A program made the translations under genes and the position numbers. From positions 1 to 20,485 of the IMG/VR virus record IMGVR_UViG_3300047382_000470: a stretch of DNA of 20,485 nucleotides; one strand, written 5' to 3'. Below, in pieces: positions 1-7,766 of the stretch. The first letter of the stretch is position 1, and each line of letters begins with the position of its first letter. This stretch comes from a virus. The notes under the pieces were generated by a model. That model saw only the letters and a list, made by a program, of their open reading frames with translations, did no database searches and had not been told where the DNA came from.

Positions 1-1539
1 GGTGAAGATGGTGGAACTGATTATTCTACATTCACTGTAACTGTAAGAGGTTTTTCTGATACCGATAAAAGAAAGTCAGTATTAGAAACATATAATAACG
101 TAAACTTAGACCCCGCATCACCTAACTTTATCGCAAGAAGAATCGGTGATAGATTTATGACTATTGATTCTAATGGTAAAATTACTGAATATGGTGATTG
201 GGTAAATAATTCAAAATACATTAGAGTAGAGGTTAAAGAACAAGGATTATATCCAGTATCGGCAGCACCATTCGCACATGGAGCATATACTAACCCTATT
301 AAAACTACAACTGATGCACAATCACTTTGGGTACCAGCAGTAGTATTCAAATCTGGTTCACTTGGTAACACAGCAGGTTCACCTATCAATTACTCTGGTT
401 TCGATTTTGAAACTACTGGTGTAAAATATGATAATGGACACTACTTAAATCCAATTCCAAATGGAGCACAAACTGGTTCAAACACTTCATTTGCATTCGA
501 TGGTAATGTAATTGGTGTTGATTATGTAATGAGTGGTTCTGATTCATCTGATATGGTGAAAAGACAATTCTCAATTGGATTCCAAGGTGGATTTGATGGA
601 GGTTCTCCAGCAATCAGTAAAAAATATGGAAGTGATATTACATCTGGAAACTCACAAGGTTTAGATTTATCATCTTCAACCGCAAGTGGTTCAGTTGCTT
701 ATTCAAAAGCATTAAACGCAGTTTCTAACCAAGATGAATACGATATCAATATGTTAGTAACACCTGGTGTTGTTAGACAACTACACCCATCGGTAGTAAC
801 TAAAGCAATTGATGTTGTTGAAGCAAGGTCTGACGCATTTTATATTTCAGACTTTGGTAAAGCAGACGCAACTATAAACGATATTACAACTCAAGCAAAC
901 GCAGTAGACTCTAACTATGTTGGAACTTACTATCCTTGGGTTAAAACAGTAGACACTAACACTAACAAGTTAGTAAGTGTACCACCTTCAGTATTACTAC
1001 CAGCAGTTTACGCAGCAAACGATGCTATCGCAGCAGAGTGGTTTGCTCCAGCAGGTTTGAATAGAGGTGGAATTACAGGTGCAGCATCGGTATTGAATAG
1101 ACTGACTCACTCTGAAAGAGATACACTATATGAAAACAAAGTAAATCCAATCGCATCATTCCCTGGACAAGGTATTGTAGCATTTGGACAAAAAACTCTA
1201 CAAGACAAAGCATCAGCATTAGATAGAATCAACGTAAGAAGATTATTGATTGGTGTTAAGAAGTTTGTAGCAAGTACTTCGAGATACTTAGTATTCGAAC
1301 AAAATACAGCACAAACAAGAGGTAGATTTATAAACACCGTACAACCTTATTTAGAGGGTATCCAACAAAGACAAGGATTGTACGCGTTCAAAGTAGTTAT
1401 GGATGAGACTAACAACACACCTGATGTTGTTGATAGAAACATATTAGCTGGACAGATTTTCCTACAACCTGCTAAGACCGCTGAATTCATTGTAATTGAT
1501 TTCAACATCTTACCAACTGGAGCATCTTTCTCAGCATAA
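1..1539 (+). CDS. gp18: Tail sheath protein, 3' part (gp18-like)
   Basis: Contractile tail sheath subunit, which polymerises around the tail tube and contracts at infection. The reading frame is open from base 1, so the start lies upstream of the window; an internal ATG at 157 is not the start, because the preceding codons read as normal protein (for example FTVTVRGFSDTDKRKSV). 512 residues are visible. The C-terminal part shows sheath-family features: a stretch around SERDTLYENKVNPIASFPGQGIV, followed by INVRRLLIGVKKFV and then FKVVMDETNNTP with NILAGQIFLQPAKTAEFIVIDF at the end. This polymerisation domain is the best conserved part of phage sheath proteins. T4 gp18 has 659 residues, so roughly the N-terminal fifth to quarter is probably missing. 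The tail tube gene follows 52 bases later, the usual T4 order. No terminator separates the two, but a late-type promoter motif does. Confidence 0.95.
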   Translation, partial: GEDGGTDYSTFTVTVRGFSDTDKRKSVLETYNNVNLDPASPNFIARRIGDRFMTIDSNGKITEYGDWVNNSKYIRVEVKEQGLYPVSAAPFAHGAYTNPIKTTTDAQSLWVPAVVFKSGSLGNTAGSPINYSGFDFETTGVKYDNGHYLNPIPNGAQTGSNTSFAFDGNVIGVDYVMSGSDSSDMVKRQFSIGFQGGFDGGSPAISKKYGSDITSGNSQGLDLSSSTASGSVAYSKALNAVSNQDEYDINMLVTPGVVRQLHPSVVTKAIDVVEARSDAFYISDFGKADATINDITTQANAVDSNYVGTYYPWVKTVDTNTNKLVSVPPSVLLPAVYAANDAIAAEWFAPAGLNRGGITGAASVLNRLTHSERDTLYENKVNPIASFPGQGIVAFGQKTLQDKASALDRINVRRLLIGVKKFVASTSRYLVFEQNTAQTRGRFINTVQPYLEGIQQRQGLYAFKVVMDETNNTPDVVDRNILAGQIFLQPAKTAEFIVIDFNILPTGASFSA

Positions 1540-1558
1540 AATAAAAAAGTGAATAACT

Positions 1559-1568
1559 AATATTTATT
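1559..1568 (+). promoter_or_regulatory. Candidate late promoter motif, tail tube gene
   Basis: The 10-mer AATATTTATT matches the motif RATATTTATA found before five other genes in this window. It ends 23 bases before the tube ATG at 1592. It lies inside the near-palindrome CTAATA-TT-TATTAG (1557-1570). The 20-base-upstream TTTG of the host-type promoters is absent. An AAGGAG at 1575-1580, between motif and start codon, is one of the few Shine-Dalgarno-like sites in the window. Promoter activity is inferred from recurrence and constant spacing. Confidence 0.55.
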
Positions 1569-1591
1569 AGTATAAAGGAGAAAATAAAAAA

Positions 1592-2080
1592 ATGGCAGAA
1601 GTATTAGAATTTAACGAAATGTTCTTTACCAACTTCGAACCGAAGATGAAGAACAGATATATCATGGAGATTGATGGAATTCAATCTTACTTGATAAAAA
1701 CAGCTAACAGACCATCTATCAACTTTGAAACTGTGAAGTTAGACCATATCAACACATACAGAAAATTACAAGGTAAAGGTGAATGGCAAGACTTAGAGAT
1801 TACTCTATATGACCCAATTGTTCCAAGTGGAGCACAACAAGTGATGGAATGGGTAAGATTAGGGTATGAATCAATTACTGGTAGAAAAGGATATGCAGAT
1901 TTCTACAAAAAGGATATTGATTTCTATATGTTAGGACCTGTTGGAGATAAAATCGAACAATGGAAGTTAAAGGGAGCATTTATAACTGCTGCAAACTTCA
2001 ATGATTTAGATTTTTCATCTAATGACCCTGCTGATATTTCGTTAACTTTATCATACGATTACGCAATATTAGAATACTAA
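1592..2080 (+). CDS. gp19: Tail tube protein (gp19-like)
   Basis: Structural subunit of the inner tail tube through which DNA passes. The product has 162 residues, almost the length of T4 gp19 (163). Family features include the N-terminal NRYIMEIDGIQSYLIKTANRP, which fits the first beta strands of tube proteins, then KLQGKGEWQDLEITLYDPI, where the tube fold has its conserved W and the long beta hairpin, and a C-terminal strand SLTLSYDYAILEY. The start at 1592 is preceded by AAGGAG at a suitable distance. The sheath gene is immediately upstream, and a strong terminator at 2104-2143 closes the unit. Tube and sheath can therefore be made at high level independently of the genes downstream. Confidence 0.93.
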   Translation: MAEVLEFNEMFFTNFEPKMKNRYIMEIDGIQSYLIKTANRPSINFETVKLDHINTYRKLQGKGEWQDLEITLYDPIVPSGAQQVMEWVRLGYESITGRKGYADFYKKDIDFYMLGPVGDKIEQWKLKGAFITAANFNDLDFSSNDPADISLTLSYDYAILEY

Positions 2081-2103
2081 AAATTTAATCCACTACTATT
2101 AAT

Positions 2104-2143
2104 AAGGGGAAATTCTTTTCGTAAGAATATCTCCTTTTTTTTT
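2104..2143 (+). terminator. Intrinsic terminator after tail tube gene
   Basis: Hairpin with left arm starting at 2104 (AAGGGGA-ATTCTT, one A-A mismatch), loop TTCGT at 2118-2122 and right arm AAGAATATCTCC, running into nine T residues (2135-2143). The paired arms contain a GGGG/CTCC base and an apical six-pair stem, so this is a good rho-independent terminator. A late-type promoter motif follows within 20 bases. Confidence 0.85.
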
Positions 2144-2159
2144 GACTTTTTTATTTTTA

Positions 2160-2169
2160 TATATTTATA
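2160..2169 (+). promoter_or_regulatory. Candidate late promoter motif, chaperone gene
   Basis: TATATTTATA, ending 23 bases before the ATG at 2193, exactly the spacing seen before the tube gene. It sits directly after the terminator at 2104-2143, so the downstream genes need a promoter here. It overlaps the near-palindrome TATATA-TT-TATATA. A TTTGAC at 2141-2146 is upstream but at 15 bases rather than the 20 seen in the host-type promoters. Confidence 0.55.
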
Positions 2170-2192
2170 TACACAATTAAACAATAAAAGTT

Positions 2193-2954
2193 ATGAGTGA
2201 AAAACAATTTGACTTCCCAACGGAAGTTATTGACCTACCTTCTGAGGGTAAAGTGTACCCATCAGATAATCCTCTATCTTCTGGTAAAGTAACATTAAAG
2301 TATATGACTGCCAAAGAAGAGGACATATTATCTTCTCAGAATCTTATTAAAAAGGGTGTTGTATTAGATAAATTATTTGAATCTATTGTAGTTGATGATG
2401 TAAATCTTGATGATATTACAATTGGTGATAAAAATGCTATCATACTTGCAACTAGAGTATTAGGATATGGACCTGAATACCCAATGAAATTTTATTCTAC
2501 TCATTTAGATGATGAGGTAGAAGGATTAGTGAATTTGGGTAAAGTAAAAACAAAGGAAGTAGATTTATCTTCATTTAATAATAAAAATGAACATGAATTT
2601 ACAACACCAACCGGTAAAAATAAGTTAACATTCAAATTGTTGACTCACGGTGATGAGAAAGCAATTGAAAAAGATATCGCAGCATTAGAAAAGTTTAACA
2701 AAGATGCATCCTTTGATATTACTACTCGATTAAGATATATGATTAAATCTGTTGATGGAAACGAAGATGTAGGTTTCATTAATAAATTTGTATCAAATAT
2801 GTTGGTTAGAGACAGTAGAGCATTTAGGAACTATGTCAAGAAAATCCAGCCTGACATGGATATGGTTTATACCCATGAGCACGAAGACGGTGAAAGGGAG
2901 GAAGTGCCTATTCAGTTAGGCGTCAACTTTTTTTGGCCTGGGGAAGACGCATAG
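2193..2954 (+). CDS. Tail assembly chaperone / baseplate hub assembly protein (gp26/gp51-like family)
   Basis: Probable non-structural or hub-assembly protein needed to start tail formation. The 253-residue product opens with the pattern VIDLPSEGKVYP, then VTLKYMTAKEEDILSSQNL and a later LGYGPEYPMKF, which I recognise from T4-like marine phages annotated as baseplate hub subunit gp26 or gp51-like. The C-terminus runs VPIQLGVNFFWPGEDA. Its place between tail tube and tape measure is where most tailed phages encode their tail assembly chaperones. It starts after a terminator and a late-type promoter motif. The last codons contain a run of seven T (2928-2934) where ribosomes could shift into the frame of the next ORF. 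The exact T4 counterpart is uncertain; family-level placement is more secure than the name. Confidence 0.72.
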   Translation: MSEKQFDFPTEVIDLPSEGKVYPSDNPLSSGKVTLKYMTAKEEDILSSQNLIKKGVVLDKLFESIVVDDVNLDDITIGDKNAIILATRVLGYGPEYPMKFYSTHLDDEVEGLVNLGKVKTKEVDLSSFNNKNEHEFTTPTGKNKLTFKLLTHGDEKAIEKDIAALEKFNKDASFDITTRLRYMIKSVDGNEDVGFINKFVSNMLVRDSRAFRNYVKKIQPDMDMVYTHEHEDGEREEVPIQLGVNFFWPGEDA

Positions 2955-2967
2955 TGCACAAATGCAC
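2928..2967 (+). promoter_or_regulatory. Possible programmed frameshift site with downstream hairpin
   Basis: Seven T residues at 2928-2934 are read as TTT-TTT-TGG near the end of the upstream gene. The frame of the 2962 ORF is already open from 2920, after its TAG at 2917-2919. A +1 or -2 slip on the T run would join the two proteins into about 319-320 residues. A perfect five-pair hairpin, GTGCA-CAAA-TGCAC (2954-2967), follows and contains the ATG of the second ORF, so it could stimulate slippage or restrict independent initiation. The 19-base spacer is longer than usual for a stimulatory structure. Confidence 0.4.
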
Positions 2968-3153
2968 AACCAAATATTTGAGTTGTGTCATTATGGTAAT
3001 GGATTTATTCAATCAGATGTTTATCGTTTGCCAACCTACCTTAGAAACTTCTACTACAATAAATTAATAGAAGCAAAGAAAAAGGAAAAACAAGAATACG
3101 ATAAAGTAAATAAAAATACTAAACCACCTTCTAAAGTTAGGGTAAGGAAGTAA
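2962..3153 (+). CDS. Second tail assembly chaperone ORF, possible frameshift extension
   Basis: The product is 63 residues if started at ATG 2962. The sequence begins MHNQIFELCHYGNGF and continues DVYRLPTYLRNFYYNKL before a highly charged tail (KKKEKQEYDKVNKNTK). The middle resembles short proteins that follow the gp26/gp51-like gene in other marine myoviruses, with an aromatic 'YLRNFYYNKL' helix. The reading frame differs from that of the upstream gene and extends without a stop back to 2920, overlapping its end. It could be made separately, by reinitiation eight bases after the upstream stop, or as a C-terminal extension through frameshifting. The start codon lies within a hairpin. A strong terminator overlaps the 3' end of the gene. 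Function is inferred from position. Confidence 0.65.
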   Translation: MHNQIFELCHYGNGFIQSDVYRLPTYLRNFYYNKLIEAKKKEKQEYDKVNKNTKPPSKVRVRK

Positions 3154-3177
3154 TATCTTTCTATCCTAACTTTTTTT
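3135..3177 (+). terminator. Intrinsic terminator after chaperone pair
   Basis: Long two-part hairpin. The outer stem AGTTAGG (3135-3141) pairs with CCTAACT (3165-3171). The inner stem AGGAAG pairs with CTTTCT around the loop TAATAT. Seven T residues follow (3171-3177). The left arm lies inside the last codons of the 63-residue ORF. Confidence 0.88.
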
Positions 3178-3184
3178 GTATTCC

Positions 3185-3194
3185 GATATTTATA
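3185..3194 (+). promoter_or_regulatory. Candidate late promoter motif, tape-measure/baseplate operon
   Basis: GATATTTATA ends 24 bases before the ATG at 3219 and directly follows the terminator at 3135-3177. It is flanked by TCCG and CGGA (3182-3200), giving an imperfect inverted repeat. Genes from 3219 to 10751 are packed with little spacing and show no other candidate promoter, so this may drive about 7.5 kb. Confidence 0.58.
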
Positions 3195-3218
3195 TACGGA
3201 TAACTAAATTATATAATC

Positions 3219-3440
3219 ATGGCAAGATATAAGATTTCAAAAGAAAATATTAATGAGTTCTTCGGTTTGTTTGGTAAAAAGAAAAAACCAGAAGAACTAA
3301 AGAAGATTATTCAAAATGACCCTACTTTACAAAAATTGGACAAAGAAATTGGTGATATAAATGCTAAATATTCTAAATCCATAAAAGGTAATAAAACGTT
3401 TATGGCACTCGCTAAGAAATATGGTGTTGAAGTAAAGTAG
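3219..3440 (+). CDS. Small protein of unknown function, likely virion-associated
   Basis: 73 residues, rich in lysine and without cysteine. The visible pattern is an N-terminal amphipathic segment ISKENINEFFGLFG, a KKKK cluster, then EELKKIIQNDPTLQKLDKEI and a C-terminal LAKKYGVEVK. Short proteins with an 'NDPxLxKLDKEI' segment occur among structural genes of marine myoviruses, but I cannot assign a function. It is the first gene after the late-type motif at 3185 and lies nine bases before the tape measure gene, so it is probably made together with the tape measure. It could be a small tail or baseplate component or an assembly factor. No membrane segment or signal peptide is seen. Confidence 0.7.
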   Translation: MARYKISKENINEFFGLFGKKKKPEELKKIIQNDPTLQKLDKEIGDINAKYSKSIKGNKTFMALAKKYGVEVK

Positions 3441-3449
3441 GATTATTAA

Positions 3450-5726
3450 ATGGACGGAAATTCACTAGAAAGACAACAAAAACTTCTACTAATTGAAAAG
3501 GAGAAGGAACAACTGGTTAAGAAACTTACTAAAAATAAGCAAAAACTTAATTCAGAAGAAAAAAAACTGCTCGAAAGTGAAGAAAAAAAGTTAAAAACAG
3601 TAAAGAAAAGACTAGGTGTAGAAAACGCCTATATAAAATCTACCTCCTCATTTCTTAGAGATTATAAAAAACTTAATGGGGATATACAAAAACAATTAGA
3701 GGGTCAAAAATCGAGTAGTAGTGGATTGTTTAAGCTTAACGAACAAATAGCAAAAGAAAAGGCTAGAGAAGCAAGGTATTCAGACCCTCAAACAAAATCT
3801 GCAAAAGAACAAAAATATATAGTTCAAGAAAGACTTAGTATTTTAGGGGATGTTGATAAAAACTTAATGTCTCAAGCTAAAGCAACACAAGATGCTCAAG
3901 ATGATTTATTGGGTATGACCCAAATTCAAAAAGATTTAAGAGACTTAAAAGCAAAAGAACATCTTTTAACAAAAGAACAATATAAACTAGCAGAAAATAC
4001 TATAAAACAAACAGATTTACTTAGACAAAAAGAAAAAAGACTAGTTGAAATAAAACAAGAGCAAAGTAACTTATTTAGTGCATTACCTGATTCTATACAA
4101 AGTATGGTTGGTGGTGCTAAAAAGTTCGGAGGAGCATTAACAGGTGCAGTAGCACCATTAGTATTAATTTCTGCTATTGCCATAGCAACTTTATCATCTT
4201 TTACTAAGTTAGATGAAGCAGCAGAAAGTTTCAGAAATGAAACAGGAATGACTAATTCTCAAATGGGAGAATTAAAATCTGATGCGAATGACCTTGTTTA
4301 TTCTTTTTCTAATTTAGGTGTTGAAGCAAAGGATGTCTTTGATTCGGTAAGTGCACTTAGGTCAGAATTTAGTGATATAGTAAAACCAAGTAAAGAGGTA
4401 GTTAGTTCTATGGTGGTTCTCTCCAAAAACTTTGGAGTATCTGCTGCAACTGGTGCAAAAGTACAAGGTATATTTGAACAAATCGGAGGTTTCTCTTCAG
4501 AAACAGCTGCAAGTATTCAAATGCAAGTTGTTCAAATGGCAAAACTTGCTGGTGTTGCTCCTGCCAAAATAATGGAAGATATTGCTGAAAATGCTGAAAT
4601 TGCATCAACTTTATTCAAAGGAGATGTTGAATCACTTACACAAGCAGCAATAGAAGCAAGAAGATTAGGTACTAATCTTAAATCAGTAGCAACAACAACC
4701 GAACACTTATTAGACTTCCAAGGAAATATTGGAGATGAGTTGGTAGCAGCGACATTCGTTGGTGGACAATTTAATTTAACACAAGCCCGTTCACTCGCAG
4801 CAGCAGGTAAAACGGTTGAAGCACAACGAGAGGTTCTTAAACAACTTGAAAGAGGAGGTAAGTTCAGAGATAAAGACTACTTTACACAACAACAACTTGC
4901 TAAAGCAGCAGGTATGAGTGTTGAAGAAATTAATAAACAATTAAATGCTCAAGAAAAATTAAACTCATTAACATCAGAACAACGAACTATTGCAGATAAA
5001 GCAATTAAACAAGGATTGGATATAAGTAATATAAGTAAAGAAGATTTAGCAAACCAAGTTCAATCTTTTGCAACACAACAAGAAATGCAAGGTAATCTTA
5101 CTCAAATGAAAAATACATTTACAGCAATTGCAGCATCGGTAGGTAGTATATTCTTACCAATACTTCAATCAGTTGCAGATGTAATGAGTTTTCTTACTTC
5201 AAATGCTGACGCATTACGAGTTTTCTTTGGTAGTCTTGCTGCTCTAACGTTAGTAATTTATGCAAATAAATTAAAAACATACGCACTAGCAAAAAAAGAA
5301 CTTATATTACAAGCTATATCAAATAGAAAAAGTATGGTTGGGGCAATTAGTAGTATATTTCAAGGTCAAGGTAAATTACCAATTGTTGGTGCTATAATAG
5401 CAGCAGCGATGGTTGCTGGTTTATTCGCTGCGATTAGTAAAGGAAGAGCTAAATCGGTTGGTGACCTTTCTATAAATCCAAATGGTGGACCAGTTGTAAT
5501 GTCCCCAAGAGAAGGTGGTTTATATCAAGGTACTGCTAATGATGCACTAACAATGGCTCCCCCAGGAGCAATGGGTGGTGGTGGTATGACTGCTTCTCAA
5601 GCAGAACGATTAATACGAGGGGTTGAAAAACAAAAAGAAACTTACTTAGATGGAAGAAGGGTTACTTCGAACATTGGTAGAGCAGTTGAAAAGTCTACCA
5701 TGAATAATTTTGCAATAGGAACATAA
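3450..5726 (+). CDS. Tail tape measure protein
   Basis: Sets tail length and is threaded inside the tube, from which it is ejected at infection. The 758-residue product has the expected architecture. Residues 1-210 are almost entirely charged, with long heptad-like stretches (EKEKEQLVKKLTKNKQKL; later repeated KQK/EQ runs), indicating coiled coil. A hydrophobic segment follows at about 228-251 (GALTGAVAPLVLISAIAIATLSS). Then comes a helical region rich in A, Q and S. Two further hydrophobic segments lie at about 587-606 and 643-665 (LPIVGAIIAAAMVAGLFAAI). The C-terminal tail is glycine-rich and ends with YLDGRRVTSNIGRAVEKS, a common ending in tape measure proteins. Its position between the chaperone pair and the baseplate genes supports the assignment. 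The next gene starts one base after the stop codon. Confidence 0.85.
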   Translation: MDGNSLERQQKLLLIEKEKEQLVKKLTKNKQKLNSEEKKLLESEEKKLKTVKKRLGVENAYIKSTSSFLRDYKKLNGDIQKQLEGQKSSSSGLFKLNEQIAKEKAREARYSDPQTKSAKEQKYIVQERLSILGDVDKNLMSQAKATQDAQDDLLGMTQIQKDLRDLKAKEHLLTKEQYKLAENTIKQTDLLRQKEKRLVEIKQEQSNLFSALPDSIQSMVGGAKKFGGALTGAVAPLVLISAIAIATLSSFTKLDEAAESFRNETGMTNSQMGELKSDANDLVYSFSNLGVEAKDVFDSVSALRSEFSDIVKPSKEVVSSMVVLSKNFGVSAATGAKVQGIFEQIGGFSSETAASIQMQVVQMAKLAGVAPAKIMEDIAENAEIASTLFKGDVESLTQAAIEARRLGTNLKSVATTTEHLLDFQGNIGDELVAATFVGGQFNLTQARSLAAAGKTVEAQREVLKQLERGGKFRDKDYFTQQQLAKAAGMSVEEINKQLNAQEKLNSLTSEQRTIADKAIKQGLDISNISKEDLANQVQSFATQQEMQGNLTQMKNTFTAIAASVGSIFLPILQSVADVMSFLTSNADALRVFFGSLAALTLVIYANKLKTYALAKKELILQAISNRKSMVGAISSIFQGQGKLPIVGAIIAAAMVAGLFAAISKGRAKSVGDLSINPNGGPVVMSPREGGLYQGTANDALTMAPPGAMGGGGMTASQAERLIRGVEKQKETYLDGRRVTSNIGRAVEKSTMNNFAIGT

Positions 5727-5727
5727 G

Positions 5728-7473
5728 ATGGCACAGACTTTAGAAGAATTATTTAATAATGGTACATTACAAAGAGGACCTTATGCAGGACAAACTCCTA
5801 AAGACGCATTTACTCCGAGAAATGGTAATAAGATTCCATTATCATCTAACTCACCTGTAATTAATGCCACCACTATGAAGTTAGTAAATAAACTTAGGAG
5901 TGGTAATGGTAGTACTTTACAAGAAACGGTCTTAGAACAAGAGACAACAGGTATTAGAGTATTAGGAACACTTTCACAACCTTTATTATATGGTGCAGAG
6001 TTAGGTAGAATCACTTTAAGAGAAACTGCACCTTTAGCAGAAATGAAAATCGAAACAAGTGGTTTGGTTCCATCAGGTCCAATTGGTAAAGCATTTAAGT
6101 CAGTTAGAACATTTGCTACAAAAACATTGGGTATACCAACATTAGCAACACCTACATTCGCAAATAACTTTTCAGACCCAGTAAAAGGTAGTTTAGAAGG
6201 AACTACTAATATTCAAAAACAATATCCAAAATTATTGGGTGGTATAAAAGATAGTGCCAATGGTACATTATTTGGTAGATTACTAAAAGGTGGATTGGGT
6301 TCATTGACTGACACAGACCAATTAAAAGCAAAAGTAATTGGAGAAGCATTAAAATTCGGAAAGGGATTACTTAGAGAAAAATTAATAGGAGGTGGGAGAA
6401 AACCATCAGCAAACCCATATGATTGGGCATCAATGCCGATTAGTGAAGCAAAGTTTGCAAAACCTACACAAAATTATGGAAAGAGAATAAATTCTAGTGC
6501 ACCACTTTTACTTGATGCATTTGGTACAACTTATCAAAGTAATATAAAAGTTACCGTACAAGATAAGATAGATACTTATGAAAAATTTGTAAGTAGTACA
6601 AATAGAGAAACTCCTATCTTTACGAAAAAAACTAAACAAGAAAGAAAAGAAGAAGGTGGAATACTTGCAAAAATACCATTTCCTAAATTAGACTTAAATA
6701 AAGAAATTAGTAAACCAAAAAGAACTTCAAAAATAAGTGATTTAGAAAAGACAAAGAAAAACACAACTTCTACTTACAATAAGATAGAATCAAAATATGG
6801 TGAATCATCGTTTGGTAATATTATAAACCAAACTGGTGTTTATATTATAGGTGAAGAACCAAAAAAAGATGATAAAACACCCGATGAACTAGACACAATA
6901 GTTTTGAAATTTGAATCAGTAAAACAAAATAAAGCAGTTAACTTTCTTTCAACCATTTCAGGTTTATCTGAAACTATGTCACCATCTTGGGACTCTGCTA
7001 AGTTTATTGGAAATCCATTTAGTTTTTACACATATAGTGGTATGGAAAGGAGTGTAAGTTTCTCATTCAAAGTATTTTCATTAAATCCAGAAGAACACAA
7101 AATTTGTTGGAATAAATTAAATTTTTTAACATCACTTACTTATCCACAAGATTACGAAGGAGAATCAGGATATATTACACCTCCATTTTTAAGATTAACA
7201 ATTGGGGATATGTATAAGAGAAAAGAAGGTTTTTTAAGTAGTTTATCATATACAATTGATGATGGTTCACCTTGGGAAATTGGAAATTTATCTGGTGAAG
7301 ATGGTAATGGTTCATCAATGATTGCATCTCTAAAAGGTGATGTATCTATTGAAAACTATAAATTACCAAGAATAGTTAACGTTCAAACTGAATTTAAGTT
7401 TATAGAACAAAGAAATAGTTTAGAAGGACATAGATATTATCCATTTATTCCTATAACCGAAACAACAACGTAA
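5728..7473 (+). CDS. Baseplate protein, possible tail-tube cap (gp48/gp54-like)
   Basis: 581 residues. The N-terminal two thirds is low in recognisable features, with lysine-rich linkers (TKKTKQERKEE; KPKRTSKISDLEKTKKN). The C-terminal domain, about 385-575, is the informative part: KFIGNPFSFYTYSGMERSVSF, followed by WNKLNFLTSLTYPQDYEGE, PPFLRLTIGDMYK and an LPRIVNVQTEFKFIEQ ending. I recognise this combination from baseplate or tube-cap proteins of T4-like marine phages. Such proteins terminate the tube on the hub and start tube polymerisation. Location between tape measure and LysM protein agrees with that. The specific equivalence to gp48 or gp54 is an inference, while a baseplate role is fairly secure. 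Start at 5728 follows the tape measure stop by one base. Confidence 0.7.
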   Translation: MAQTLEELFNNGTLQRGPYAGQTPKDAFTPRNGNKIPLSSNSPVINATTMKLVNKLRSGNGSTLQETVLEQETTGIRVLGTLSQPLLYGAELGRITLRETAPLAEMKIETSGLVPSGPIGKAFKSVRTFATKTLGIPTLATPTFANNFSDPVKGSLEGTTNIQKQYPKLLGGIKDSANGTLFGRLLKGGLGSLTDTDQLKAKVIGEALKFGKGLLREKLIGGGRKPSANPYDWASMPISEAKFAKPTQNYGKRINSSAPLLLDAFGTTYQSNIKVTVQDKIDTYEKFVSSTNRETPIFTKKTKQERKEEGGILAKIPFPKLDLNKEISKPKRTSKISDLEKTKKNTTSTYNKIESKYGESSFGNIINQTGVYIIGEEPKKDDKTPDELDTIVLKFESVKQNKAVNFLSTISGLSETMSPSWDSAKFIGNPFSFYTYSGMERSVSFSFKVFSLNPEEHKICWNKLNFLTSLTYPQDYEGESGYITPPFLRLTIGDMYKRKEGFLSSLSYTIDDGSPWEIGNLSGEDGNGSSMIASLKGDVSIENYKLPRIVNVQTEFKFIEQRNSLEGHRYYPFIPITETTT

Positions 7474-7475
7474 TA

Positions 7476-7766
7476 ATGGCAAGTAGATACGAAAATAATC
7501 AGACCAAAAAAGTAAATGATGGTAGGACCGTATATCGTTCTAAGATATATCCAAGAATTCCACTAAGAGATAGTGACATTTATGTTGCTAGTGAAACTGG
7601 TGATAGATTAGATACATTAGCAAATCAATACTATAACGATTCTTCTTTATGGTGGATTATTGCATCTGCTAATAATTTACATAATGCTCCATTTGGATTA
7701 ACCGATGGAACTATTCTTAGAATACCAACAAACTATATTGAAATATTAAATAATTTCACTGAATAA
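7476..7766 (+). CDS. LysM-domain baseplate protein (gp53/gpX-like)
   Basis: 96 residues. The segment from about 30 to 85 reads as a LysM-type fold: DIYVASETGDRLDTLANQYY, NDSSLWWIIASANNL, then GTILRIPTN. The 'LWWIIASANNL' helix and the closing 'G-x-x-L-x-I-P' strand are characteristic of small phage tail LysM proteins such as P2 gpX, and the T4 wedge protein gp53 carries the same fold. In contractile systems these proteins sit at the hub-wedge interface and tie the tube to the sheath baseplate rather than degrading cell wall. The gene follows its neighbour by two bases, and its stop overlaps the ATG of the hub gene (AATG at 7764-7768). Confidence 0.85.
   Translation: MASRYENNQTKKVNDGRTVYRSKIYPRIPLRDSDIYVASETGDRLDTLANQYYNDSSLWWIIASANNLHNAPFGLTDGTILRIPTNYIEILNNFTE

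Noticed and set aside
157-159. ATG at 157 as the start of the sheath gene
   Set aside because: The same frame is open to base 1 and the upstream codons read as sheath-like protein, so the gene is truncated by the window edge.
21-389. Minus-strand ORF of 122 codons opposite the sheath gene
   Set aside because: The opposite strand carries a clear sheath frame. No minus-strand promoter is seen, and all other genes run on the + strand.
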